Notes under the pieces: model-generated
The model's database searches: none
The model's input: the letters and a program-made list of their open reading frames with translations, nothing else
What the model was told of the DNA's origin: nothing
Assembly: GCA_024704765.1 (NCBI GenBank)
Contig: JAKMXF010000221.1
Coordinates: 1-64,000, forward strand
DNA: 64,000 nucleotides
From: Oopsacas minuta
Taxonomy: Eukaryota > Porifera > Hexactinellida > Lyssacinosida > Leucopsacidae
Direction: 5' to 3'
Translations under genes and position numbers: made by a program
In this document: piece after piece, positions 1-11,235 of the stretch
How positions within the stretch are numbered: the first letter of the stretch is position 1
Layout: each line of letters begins with the position of its first letter

Positions 1-352
1 AGTAATGGAGACAATTGGATAAAATCTCCTATTAATTGTATAACTTCATTTTGACGCTTGCATATTTTACATAAGAGTGTGGTAATCTTACTTTAGATGG
101 TAATTTTCAGTCATTTTAAGTATGAATAAATAAAAAACATTTTAGGTTTACTATTTATTTGTGGAATCGTGCTACCGTACGATCGTACGACGATTGAAGC
201 ATGTCAGTTATAATTTGTTGAAGTCACACAATTCACTTAAAAACTGTATTGAAGCCATATACCATCAGATCGGCAACATCTCCTATGACATACACAGTAT
301 CTGAAATTCTTCCAAATTACTAACAACAACGTAACATCAAACATAAAGATAC
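1..352. other. Non-coding start of window (BCAS2 intron or 3' side)
   Basis: AT-rich sequence downstream of the BCAS2 first exon on the minus strand. I looked for the continuation of BCAS2, which should be a coiled-coil segment, and found no convincing exon. The remaining exons probably lie beyond the left edge. A short perfect palindrome built on CGTACGATCGTACG lies near 177-190. Confidence 0.4.
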
Positions 353-676
353 CTGTGCCTGACTATTCTCCACACTCAATCGCCACGCATCCACATCAGT
401 TCTTAGTCCAGTAGCAGGCTCAGGTAGTTCATATCTCTTCATATTTATAGACTCCATTGGCTGACTGTTAGTCATCCTATCCATCTCATTCTTGAGAATT
501 TGAGTTTCAAACTTATCATCTGGGAGTGGGAAGTGTTGTAGATAATCTTTGGTTGGTTTGTATAACATCATTTCCTCCTGTATAAGAGCAACAGCATGAT
601 CTCTTGCTCCCGGGTCATCATATCCTTGATCGTAGTAAGGCAGAGCATCAATTAGCATATTGTCAGTACCTGCCAT
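353..676 (-). CDS. BCAS2: BCAS2/SPF27 pre-mRNA splicing factor, first exon (partial)
   Basis: First coding exon of the BCAS2 (SPF27) subunit of the PRP19/NineTeen spliceosomal complex. The N-terminus shows the family pattern: a short lead, DALPYYDQGY, a charged segment, a PTKDYL motif and MKRYELP before the coiled coil. The ATG is at 676. The reading ends at a consensus donor (CAG then GTATCT) after codon 108, so the later in-frame residues are intron. Family members have about 225 residues, so roughly half the protein is missing and its other exons lie left of the window. Identification rests on remembered family motifs and is firm for this exon. Confidence 0.88.
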
Positions 677-894
677 GTATTAACCTATTCAATTCTATAG
701 AAGGGAATTATCTATCTGATGAGAGGAGTAATTGGATAGTTGTGTTGGTTAAAAAATGAGAGCATTATGGAAGCAGAAATCATCAAAATAGCAATATTAC
801 AGTTAGCAGTAACAATATGATAAGTATAGAAAGGTCAAGCTAGTGGGTAATACTGTTTATTTGAGTATATTCTTTCCCTTTCTCTTTTGTCGAT

Positions 895-2688
895 CTAATA
901 GTAGAAAATATTTAATAAATAAATATATTTGATAATTGTGACATTAAAATTTCTCTCAAACAAACCTAATTCATTATTCGTCATCAAAATCCTCTCAACA
1001 TTATTCCTGGGACCAGGAGATGTGAATGAATAACCAAATTTTAGAATGTTTGTGTTGGCTTTTAAAGCTGACTCAATCTCCATTTCGACACGGACCCCCA
1101 GAGCATGTTTCTATAAATAGAAATAAGTTTACACTCAACTACAAACAACCAATTATCATAACCAAGATGCTAATCACCTGGTTAGAAAGTCTGATCTCTC
1201 TCAACTTCTGGTTAGCCTCTAGTGACTTTAGTAGTGCCTATGGATACACATTACAATACGGACCATCTGTTTAACATGTAAATTCTTACCATTATTCCAT
1301 CTGGAGTAAAACAATTGGTTTCCAACTCTAGAACTTGTAATCTGACATTGTATGCTAGAGCCTCAGCAATACACTGAAAAGATTATGTTAATTATTAGAG
1401 GTAATCTCTCATATTTCAGATTACAAATTTCGGTCAAATACAAACCACCACATCCAATGTATACAATATTAGCCTAATCAATATTCAGAAACCCTCAAAT
1501 CTGTAGGTCAACAACATATTCATCATATTTCAAAAGATTATTTTGTCGTTTTGATTATTATTTTAGAACATGTAACCATTTCTAAATTAAGATTCACCTT
1601 CAAGCTATTGTCTGCCATCTTAACATTGGACATCTTAAGTACTTTGAGTTGATTATTAGTAGAAAGAGCTTCAGCTAACTCCTTTATGTATTCATGTGAC
1701 AGTATCACGCATGAGAGGTCGATTGAAGTAATTTCTCTTGTATTCTTTTTCACTGCTTTAAGAGCCTCATCTAAAAGCCAATCCAGTACTGGTTTCTCTC
1801 CACACTGATATTCTTGACAAATAGATTACCTAGTCATACTCACATAGAAATATCCTTCTACTTATATTCCACTACAAATCGATTTGACTGACTTACATAA
1901 GTGTACGTAATATACTTACCGTGTAAATATGATGGAATGCTACCAAATATCTTAGTGGCTGCTAAAGTGAATGAGAATTGAGTTTGATCCAAATTGGTTT
2001 CAAGAAATTCTGTTAAAAATAATCAAATAAAGTTACGAATAATTAGAATGAAAGTTGGTTTAGAGATTTACCTCTACATTTCTCAGTTGATAGCGTTTTG
2101 AGACCACATACTGGATTTGCACGACGAATAGAACTCTTTTCATTAATACTCTGTTTTCCATTCACCTCCCCGGCATCCATTCCCAAAAGTTCTAATAATG
2201 ATAACTAATAATGCTGGAATACATACAGGTTAGAGAATAAATGATCACCTGCTATATCCTCAACTTCCGAGGGATCTAATCTCTTGATTAAGTCGAATAT
2301 TTCATCTTCACTATCTTTGGAGGCAGGCTGTACTGGAGGAGAGAATGGCTTACCTCTTATTTCGTGTCTGTATGGTACTTCATTCTCGTCAGGAGGGATC
2401 TGTAGTTCTCTCAAAGCTTGTTCTTTGAGATGATCATTGAGGTGTTCAGGATTGTATTTTCCAGTCGGCTTTCTTTCTATGTTATATCTACCTCTTTCAG
2501 AAGCGGGGAGCAAGTCATCCTATGGGAATAATGGGATACAATGAAATTAAAATTAGATATATAATTTGATATTAAGTTATACATGTACATACGTCTGGAT
2601 CGAGCTCTTCAAGAAGCTCATTGATCTGATCCTCAGTTAAATCCCCCAGGAAAGTATCTAACTCTTGGCCATCAGTACAATTAGCCAT
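895..2688 (-). CDS. TMOD: Tropomodulin (actin pointed-end capping), eight exons
   Basis: Actin pointed-end capping protein. Exons inferred from phase-consistent GT-AG junctions, in transcript order: 2593-2688, 2249-2519, 2072-2191, 1920-2009, 1598-1812, 1290-1373, 1178-1237 and 895-1110. The N-terminus has the tropomyosin/actin-binding motif LLEELDPD followed by LLPASER. The next exon has the VPYRHEIRGKPFSP actin-binding segment. The later exons form the leucine-rich-repeat cap, ending with FGYSFTSPGPR and MTNNELG, which is the characteristic tropomodulin C-terminus. Total about 343 residues, close to the usual 350-360. The last residues are uncertain. A 48-nt GTCACA...TTAG intron near 893-940 could replace the hydrophobic tail with a basic one. 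Neighbours on both sides are on the same strand. Confidence 0.88.
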
Positions 2689-2906
2689 TATGAAGCTAAA
2701 ATTAATAAATACAATTACATAAAATGTGATTGCATAGTGGGAAAGTGTCCCGATTTATCAGAGTTGGTAATAACTATTATGATTAAATTCTTGCAATATT
2801 GGCTAGCAGAAGATGAATTTAACTAAGCACTATCAAAAATATAATATCAAAATAAGTGAATCATAAAAATTAGCCAAACATATCGTCTTAGTCTTTATCT
2901 AATTTA

Positions 2907-3566
2907 CTAGTAGTAATCAGGTTCATTTCCGTTATAATACTGATCTGAACAATGGTATTTGAAAAACTCTACTTCTCCACGTACAGGCAGTATATCAGTA
3001 GAGATAATTTCAACTAGTTGAAAAATTCTTTTCTCATATGCCCCCTCTATCTTTTGAAGCATTATAAACTCTCTATACAATAGTATGGTAGGTACAGCTC
3101 TAGCTTTATATTGTTTGTAAAACAAAGAATCCTTTTCTACGTCACAGTTTAGAAATACAGAATCTGGAAACTCGGCAGCCCATTTGTCCCAATAACGATT
3201 GAGCCAGTTACACTGCTCACACCACTCAGCGTATACATTTACACCAACCAGAGTATCTTTAAAAGATTTAAAGTTTACTATTCTAACCGCTGTTTCCCAG
3301 TCATCAACTTCTAATACTTCTCCTCGTTTGAATCCGAAGGGATTATCATTCAAGTCTGGTAAGCTACGGAAACAAGGTCTGCGTGGAGAAGGCAGGTCTC
3401 CTGTAGGAGAAATTAGAGATTTCTTTCCTACAAAAACATCAGTGTCAATTTTGAAATGTTCAAAAGTAGGTTCTCCCGTGTTCAATTTATAAGTCATGAA
3501 CCTTCTAAAGCTAAAGGAAATAGATCCTGAGAATAGAGTACAAACCCTATACGGTAGAATATTCAT
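2907..3566 (-). CDS. Thioredoxin-domain protein, probably mitochondrial
   Basis: Single-exon 219-residue protein. A thioredoxin fold runs from about residue 82 to 195. It has the redox motif WCEQC (Cys116, Cys119) and a cis-proline loop AVPTI (Pro159). The dipeptide between the cysteines is Glu-Gln rather than the Gly-Pro of classical thioredoxin, so its redox potential and partners may differ. The first about 30 residues are Arg/Ser/Phe-rich without acids, like a mitochondrial presequence. A second Met at residue 24 could give a cytosolic form. It resembles mitochondrial thioredoxin in layout, but its middle segment (residues 40-80) is unlike the standard protein, so I leave the symbol open. 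Confidence 0.7.
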   Translation of the reverse strand: MNILPYRVCTLFSGSISFSFRRFMTYKLNTGEPTFEHFKIDTDVFVGKKSLISPTGDLPSPRRPCFRSLPDLNDNPFGFKRGEVLEVDDWETAVRIVNFKSFKDTLVGVNVYAEWCEQCNWLNRYWDKWAAEFPDSVFLNCDVEKDSLFYKQYKARAVPTILLYREFIMLQKIEGAYEKRIFQLVEIISTDILPVRGEVEFFKYHCSDQYYNGNEPDYY

Positions 3567-3730
3567 GACAAAAGGTACTTCTGGATATTTGTGACTTGAT
3601 CAATATGCTAAGTGAGTTGGTTCTAAATTTATGAAAAATGGTAGAATAAGTAATCATACCAAACATTATTAATGAGAGTTTAAATTTAATAAATAGTATG
3701 TAGGTGGTATTCCTAATATACGCATATAGA

Positions 3731-3753
3731 ATATATATATATATATATATATA
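3731..3753. repeat. (AT)n microsatellite
   Basis: An uninterrupted alternating AT run of 23 bases in the spacer between PIG-N and the thioredoxin-like gene. Nothing suggests a function, but it is a likely length-polymorphic site. Confidence 0.9.
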
Positions 3754-3787
3754 CAAATGAATTTCAGGATTACGTCAGAATAAAGCA

Positions 3788-6541
3788 TCATTGCTGCTTC
3801 ATTCTGAGATAATCCTGAACATCCACATTGACGTAGATGCTAGCAAGAGCAGTGATGAGTGTGATACCTAGGATCATACCCATAGCAATAACATAGTGAC
3901 TGATACTGGTACCTATCTGTAACCAGCTTCCCTCATCAGTTATCATGAAGAAGAAATGAAGAGCCATAAAATCGCATATAATGAGTACTAGCAGGAATAA
4001 TAGAGATCTACGTGATTGTGTTGTAACAATAAGGAGATTAAAAGCATTACCTACCATCAGGAGGGGTATACCTATCTTAACAATGAGCAGTAATCCCATA
4101 GTGAAAGGAGAATATAGTGTTATAAATGCATACACAGAAGCGATATCAAATGTATTGACACTAGCAATATTACCTGTACCGAAGAATCCTAGCAATCCGA
4201 AGAAAGCAATGAACAGAGCTCTTCTAACGTAACGGCTAGACAACTGATGGTTCTGTTCCGAAGGGATATTAGCTATGTAGTGAGTTAGAACCCATGAAGT
4301 ACACTGAGAAGATTCTCTAGAATCTATAATAGACTCTAATAACAACCATATATACAGGAGGATAGGGAAAAGTAGTGAGAATAAAGCTTCATGAGATATA
4401 CTCAGTAGTATGTAGGGACAGTATAGTGAGAGCCATGAGTGGAAGAAGTTATTATCCAGATCATGTGAGGATAATATAGGTATAAATATTGATATCAATA
4501 ATACACACCATGATGCTATCCTACTAATTAGGTGAGTACCTAATCCAAGGGATAATGTTGTATATACAGCAGCTACATTTACAATACAAATTAGCAACAG
4601 TAATGACTGTAGTGATAGCAATTTCCTATTGAGTGGATATCTGGTGGTTGACAACCAAATACAAATTAAGAATGTGCTCACTCCAGCTACAATAACAATT
4701 GGGTAGTTCACTGTCTTGGCGTCCACAGAGAGTATAGGGAACACACTACACACACAGCAAACTAGCGTCCATAGTATGGTAACAGGTCTGGTTACATGGC
4801 ATGTTATCAGATCTGTGTATAGGTAAGGCCAGAAAGCTAGTATAATCAATCCAAGAGAAAACACCTGACGGTAATGGAAACCAGCTACCATCACCCATAT
4901 CAGTATGAGAAATAGAAAACTGGATAGAATTGTAGTTAGTTTGATACTCCATGGTATTCTATACACAATATGAAGCTGGGGGTATACCAAGGATAGCAAT
5001 AGAGCTGCTAATAGAGAATACAAGTAGTGAGAGATATCAGAACTTTTCAGGTACAGCATTAGTGTACTGATGAGACCAGATAGAAGTAACACTTTATAGT
5101 TAATACGTGTCAATTGTGTAGATTTAGGTACCAGTGATATAGTCAAATTGAGCAGTAGCAAAACACAGTAGAGAATCCAGAGGATGAATATGCTTGTAAC
5201 TAAGATGTATAGAAATAACTTATTATAATCATGAAAGTATTTGAGAGCTGAAATACTTAATGCAATAAGTTCTTCTGAGAGAGAAATAGCCTTGTTGTAT
5301 TGTTGCTTGTTAATAGCTACAGATATTCTACGTACGAAATCTACTTGTTTGGAGGGAGTGAGAGAAGGGAAGGGTGAGTAGAATGCTGAGAAAGAAGATT
5401 CTCTAACTGCGTTCTCTTTTAATTCCATTTGTCTTAAAATAGAAAGAGCATTTGATTTGATTGCTTCTGCTTTAAACAAGTCAGATGTATTGAGATACTT
5501 CAGTGGTAATTTTCCAATAGAATTTACTGGGAATGGTAGTCCTATCAGTACAGACATAAGAGGAGTTATGTCAGCTTGATTCACGTCTATCCTCCCCTCC
5601 AGTGACACTCCGTCTCTGTCTACATGTAAGTACAATTCCGTTAGGGGGACAAGGGGTGGACGTATCCCTGCCCCCCAACAAACTAGAGGAGTTAATGTCT
5701 CATGAGGATGTCCAGCACCATGAGAACCCCAATTCGTCATACCATGGTCAGAAGTGTACACATACGCAGTAGAATTGTCTTCATAGAAGTCTTCAAACAA
5801 CCGTACAACTCTCTTAACTCCTTGGTCCACCACTGCTATATTGTTGAGGTACTGTGGGGAGTTAGGACGATGTGAGTGACCATTGGCATCTAACCCAATT
5901 AGGTGGAGGAAAAACACAAGTTTGTTCTTTCGGAGTTCAAAGGCCAAAGTAGAATTCAACTGAGCATTTTCGAACATTTGTTCTATTTCATTAAATACCC
6001 ATTCATCTAATACTGATGAGTCCTCCAGACCGAAATCAAGATCTACAGTAGTGCTAACGTTAACTTTAGCTATCGATGTGCCTTTAGCAAACATTAAGAG
6101 AACCTCTGCACTTCCCCAAGAGAACGTACGGCGACTGCGGTTAAAGAGGGAATCAAACTCCACAGGATTATCTTGCCAACCACGAGTGACAGCACTCACA
6201 TCTTCATAGAACCCCGCTATAAGGGCTACATGTCCTGGACGAGTCTCAGTAGGGACACGAGTGTGTGACACACCCCAAGATCCTTGTGTCTGAATAATAT
6301 TGTGCAAGAATGGGCTGTAGAGGTGATTGGTTTCGTTCCGAGAGAAAAATAAGTCAGCTCTCAAACCGTCAGCTATAAATAGCACTAGTCTCTCAGCTGG
6401 TGGAGAGAGCGAAACAGAAATAGGAGGAGCTCCTATGACAAGAGGAGAAGTGAAGTAGACATCAAAGATAGATTTAATCAGAATAGTATGAACCAGTAGG
6501 AACAATAGACCATATTTAACTTGACTAGCTCCTGTTGACAT
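3788..6541 (-). CDS. PIGN: GPI ethanolamine phosphate transferase 1 (PIG-N)
   Basis: ER enzyme that adds ethanolamine phosphate to the first mannose of the GPI-anchor precursor. The 917-residue protein has one N-terminal membrane helix (residues 9-30). A lumenal alkaline-phosphatase-type domain follows, with metal ligand Asp58 in ADGLRADLFF, nucleophile Thr98 in SHTRVPTETRPGH, and TSDHGMTNWGSHG plus AGHPHETLTP supplying further metal ligands. The C-terminal half has many membrane spans, as in the family. Length matches animal and yeast orthologues (about 920-930). It is encoded by one uninterrupted frame, whereas vertebrate PIGN has many exons. The start ATG immediately precedes the predicted signal anchor. 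Confidence 0.95.
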   Translation of the reverse strand: MSTGASQVKYGLLFLLVHTILIKSIFDVYFTSPLVIGAPPISVSLSPPAERLVLFIADGLRADLFFSRNETNHLYSPFLHNIIQTQGSWGVSHTRVPTETRPGHVALIAGFYEDVSAVTRGWQDNPVEFDSLFNRSRRTFSWGSAEVLLMFAKGTSIAKVNVSTTVDLDFGLEDSSVLDEWVFNEIEQMFENAQLNSTLAFELRKNKLVFFLHLIGLDANGHSHRPNSPQYLNNIAVVDQGVKRVVRLFEDFYEDNSTAYVYTSDHGMTNWGSHGAGHPHETLTPLVCWGAGIRPPLVPLTELYLHVDRDGVSLEGRIDVNQADITPLMSVLIGLPFPVNSIGKLPLKYLNTSDLFKAEAIKSNALSILRQMELKENAVRESSFSAFYSPFPSLTPSKQVDFVRRISVAINKQQYNKAISLSEELIALSISALKYFHDYNKLFLYILVTSIFILWILYCVLLLLNLTISLVPKSTQLTRINYKVLLLSGLISTLMLYLKSSDISHYLYSLLAALLLSLVYPQLHIVYRIPWSIKLTTILSSFLFLILIWVMVAGFHYRQVFSLGLIILAFWPYLYTDLITCHVTRPVTILWTLVCCVCSVFPILSVDAKTVNYPIVIVAGVSTFLICIWLSTTRYPLNRKLLSLQSLLLLICIVNVAAVYTTLSLGLGTHLISRIASWCVLLISIFIPILSSHDLDNNFFHSWLSLYCPYILLSISHEALFSLLFPILLYIWLLLESIIDSRESSQCTSWVLTHYIANIPSEQNHQLSSRYVRRALFIAFFGLLGFFGTGNIASVNTFDIASVYAFITLYSPFTMGLLLIVKIGIPLLMVGNAFNLLIVTTQSRRSLLFLLVLIICDFMALHFFFMITDEGSWLQIGTSISHYVIAMGMILGITLITALASIYVNVDVQDYLRMKQQ

Positions 6542-6791
6542 GAATAATGCTATTATCAGTTTGTCTGAGCATAACTATAACATTACTAAAAACAGTATCT
6601 TGTGGAGAACATGGTCATATTAGGAGGAAGATAATTACTAGATTGTGTATACAAGTATTTTATTCAAAGGATAAACAAATAATTATATACAAATTTTGCG
6701 AAAAATAAGACAAAACCTGAACACAGGTTATAAAATAATATAATTCAGCTCACCTAATTGATTAAACGTAAAAAATATCGATATATTGATA

Positions 6792-9110
6792 TCAATCAGC
6801 ATTTTCCTTGCTGTCTACTAACTCATTATTATCTTCTGGTATTTCTGCAATCGAGGTATTCATTTCTTCAACATTTCTTATCTCTACTGTTTCTACAGCT
6901 GTACCATCAGTTATAGTATCTCCCTTATCAAAATCAACACACTTAGAAGATTGAACACTCGAAGTATACTCCCAACCATGTTTAATACAAAGCTCCTTCT
7001 TATACAGCTCGAATACCTGTAGTCTATACTCTGAAAGCTCTCTCTTAGGGTCCCATTTCTCTAGCCCCTCGTCATTAGTTAGATTGTTAGTCAGCTCCTG
7101 GAGACACTTGAGAATATTTGTATCACTCAGCTGTTCTGCTTCAGCTAGCTCAATACGAGCAGCTTGTAGAGATGAACACTTCTCTTCGAATTGTTTGCTT
7201 AATTCTGTATTCTCTTCAGTCTTAGATTCTATATCAAGTTTAAGTTGTTCTTGTTTCTCACTAACCTATATTCATTGTCTTATAAATATGCAGAATCAAG
7301 AAACATTTAACTTACCTTTTTCCTCTCTTCAGCGGTTTCTCTCACTTCCTTATACTTCTTAACTTGAGTGAGTCCCTTCTTGATACTGTCTAGTTGACGT
7401 AGCTTTTCATCTCCCTTACTCAAATTCCATTCTAGACTGATCAATTCTTCTTGACACTCTTGTCTGCAGACAGAGAGCTGGTCTATATCAACTGATAAGT
7501 TGGAAACAGCTACAGTCAGTTTAGAACTCTGTGCTTCTTCCAATTGAGTGAATAGGACAGCTTCTAGCTCCTCTTGATACCCGTTGGGTTCTCTCTCTAA
7601 ACTGTAGATTCGTTCTGCCAAGAGAGGAGCGTGTTTTAACCTCTCTATTTTATCTTTCAATCCCTTAATAGTTTCTTTGTGTTCCTCTTCAAGATTTGAG
7701 AAACACACACGTTTTTCTGAGATAACTTTATCTTGAGTTTCTAGCTCTTCCTGCTGTAACTCTACGCGTTTTGATTCTTCCTCAAGTCTCTTCCTTTCAT
7801 CTCCAACAGACTCGTAAACTGCCCCTAATCTCTCATCAACTTCTTTCAGATCAGATAAGCTTTCTTCTCTATTTGATTTAAGACGAGACAGCTTCCTCTC
7901 CAGTTCTCGTATCTCCTCCTCTAGACCCTCCACTCGGGTTTCCAGCTGTGCTCGCTCTTGTAACAGCTGAGATGTACGAGATGTGACGTCATCTTCTAAT
8001 ATCTGCTGCTGTCTCTGCACATGCTCTCTGTCTAGACCCAGCTGCCTGTTGGAATGATCTTGTCTTTCTACCAACAGATTTAGCTCTCTCCTCTGCTCTT
8101 CAATCTGTCGTGTATACTCCTGGTCATCTCTCCTAAACAATAGATATCAGATAATAGGTAGTATGAAGAATGTGAATAGTCAGTAGTTACCGTGCTTCTT
8201 GCATCAGTCTATCAGCAGCATCCTGTCTCACTCCACTCATCTCTTCCAGCTTCTCAGCTTCCTGTTTATACCGCACCATAACATCTGAATAGAATCCATT
8301 CCACACATCTAGAAGATTAGTTCTTACGTCACCTTCCCTCAGTTCTCTCTCTACAATCTCTGATTCTGAGTTCAGTCTCTCAGCTGTTGTGAAGTCCTCC
8401 TGTTCTTCTGCCTCACCAATCAGCTTAATCAGCTGTACCCTCCTCTCTTGTAGCTGACAACGAGCTGTCAATTCTGTCACTCTACTCTCAATAGCTACTT
8501 CTCCTGCCCTTCTACTCTTTTGTAACTCACTCAATATTATAAGTAACTTCTCTACAGATTCTCTTATGTCAACTTGTGTGCTGTTTATATCTTGACATTC
8601 AGTTTCCATTTCAGATATAGGTTCAGAGGGTGATGTCTCTCTAGGTGTAGGAGTAGAATTAGAGCTACGAATACCACTAGAGGATATACCACCGGGGAGC
8701 TTTGCTTTACGAGTCTTCTTTTTCTGAGAAGATCCTAGATCTGAAGAGATGGAGGTAGGAATGATATTCTCTTCTGGTTCTTCTTTCAGTAGATTTGGAG
8801 AATTGGATACGGGAAGGACAGGATCAGGGACAGGAGCAGGAGGAGGAGGAGGTGAGGCTTCAATTTTCAAATCTGAAAGTAAGGCCGAATTCGTAATGTC
8901 TGTAGGTCCTTGAGATGTTTCTATTGTAACGTCATCTGTTCCGAAATCCATTCCATCAAAGAGAGAACCACCTGTCTCGACGGTAGGCGAACCCATGTCT
9001 AGTTGAGTGTCTACTGGCTGTCGAGAAGATGGAGACAGGAATTTTGGAGAATCAGCCTCTTGTTTGTCTGAATTAGCGCTCTTTTTGAAAGGATTCTTGA
9101 ACAGAGACAT
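6792..9110 (-). CDS. Coiled-coil protein with UVR-like motif, three exons
   Basis: Predicted 736-residue protein. Exons 8191-9110, 7316-8132 and 6792-7265 join in phase across introns of 58 and 50 nt. Residues 1-185 are Pro/Ser-rich and probably disordered. They include a basic KKKTRKAK patch and a run of prolines. Near residues 220-255 a segment (QLIKLIGEAEEQEDFTTAER) has the helical-hairpin look of a UVR motif. Most of the rest is charged coiled coil rich in Glu, Lys, Arg and Leu. The C-terminal about 150 residues contain KWDPKRELSEYRLQVFELYKK, which looks like a short folded module before an acidic tail. I do not recognise the family. A cytoskeletal or vesicle scaffold is only a guess. Confidence 0.8.
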
Positions 9111-9468
9111 CCAGATACTATTTCAATATTAAAATACGATATATCAATGTATATGTCACTACTCACGAACAGCACCTTGGAATAAGGGACTATTCAGAGG
9201 TCACGTAACCCTTTCAAGGGGAGGGGAGGAGGGGGTAAAATGTTACAGACCATCCTCCAAAGGAAGTACGTAGTATCAAATTTTCAGGAAATTACGGTTA
9301 CGTAACACTTGAACTGCCCCAATACTTAACTTGTCGTTTATTCTTCACTACAAAAGATGTGATAAAACATTTAGCTGCAATTAAAACCATCTAAAATACG
9401 CATCTCATATTATAAGTGTTTATTTGGCTAAGATCGTAAATAACTAATTCCGTATTAGTAACTGATAT
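9111..9468. other. Intergenic spacer with a MITE-like element
   Basis: Spacer between the start of the UVR-motif gene and the stop of RUVBL1. Its main content is the inverted-repeat element at 9186-9320 and a G-rich tract (9219-9237). No coding segment was seen. Confidence 0.6.
9186..9320. mobile_element. MITE-like element with ACGTAACC inverted repeats
   Basis: The left end begins GGGACTATTCAGAGGTCACG and the reverse complement of the right end begins GGGGCAGTTCAAGTGTTACG. They match at 18 of 25 positions, and both arms end in ACGTAACC. Flanks are AATAA and AATAC, a possible imperfect target duplication. No coding capacity. A related short palindrome occurs at 59943-59980. The GGG...ACGTAAC terminal style resembles miniature elements seen in many animal genomes, but I cannot assign a superfamily. 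Confidence 0.55.
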
Positions 9469-11101
<1,633 letters not shown>

Positions 11102-11235
11102 TTAATAAAATTGCCTCGAAATAATATGCAACAAGCAAATTTCCAATTAGAATACAGTTGATTAATTCTTCTCTCTGAAATAAATAAGTTATAAGAAAAT
11201 AATTCTTGCAATTAAATAATAAAAGAGATTTGTGG

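Noticed and set aside
1026..1274. Plus-strand open frame across tropomodulin exons
   Set aside because: It is the antisense shadow of well-supported tropomodulin exons and has no protein-like features.
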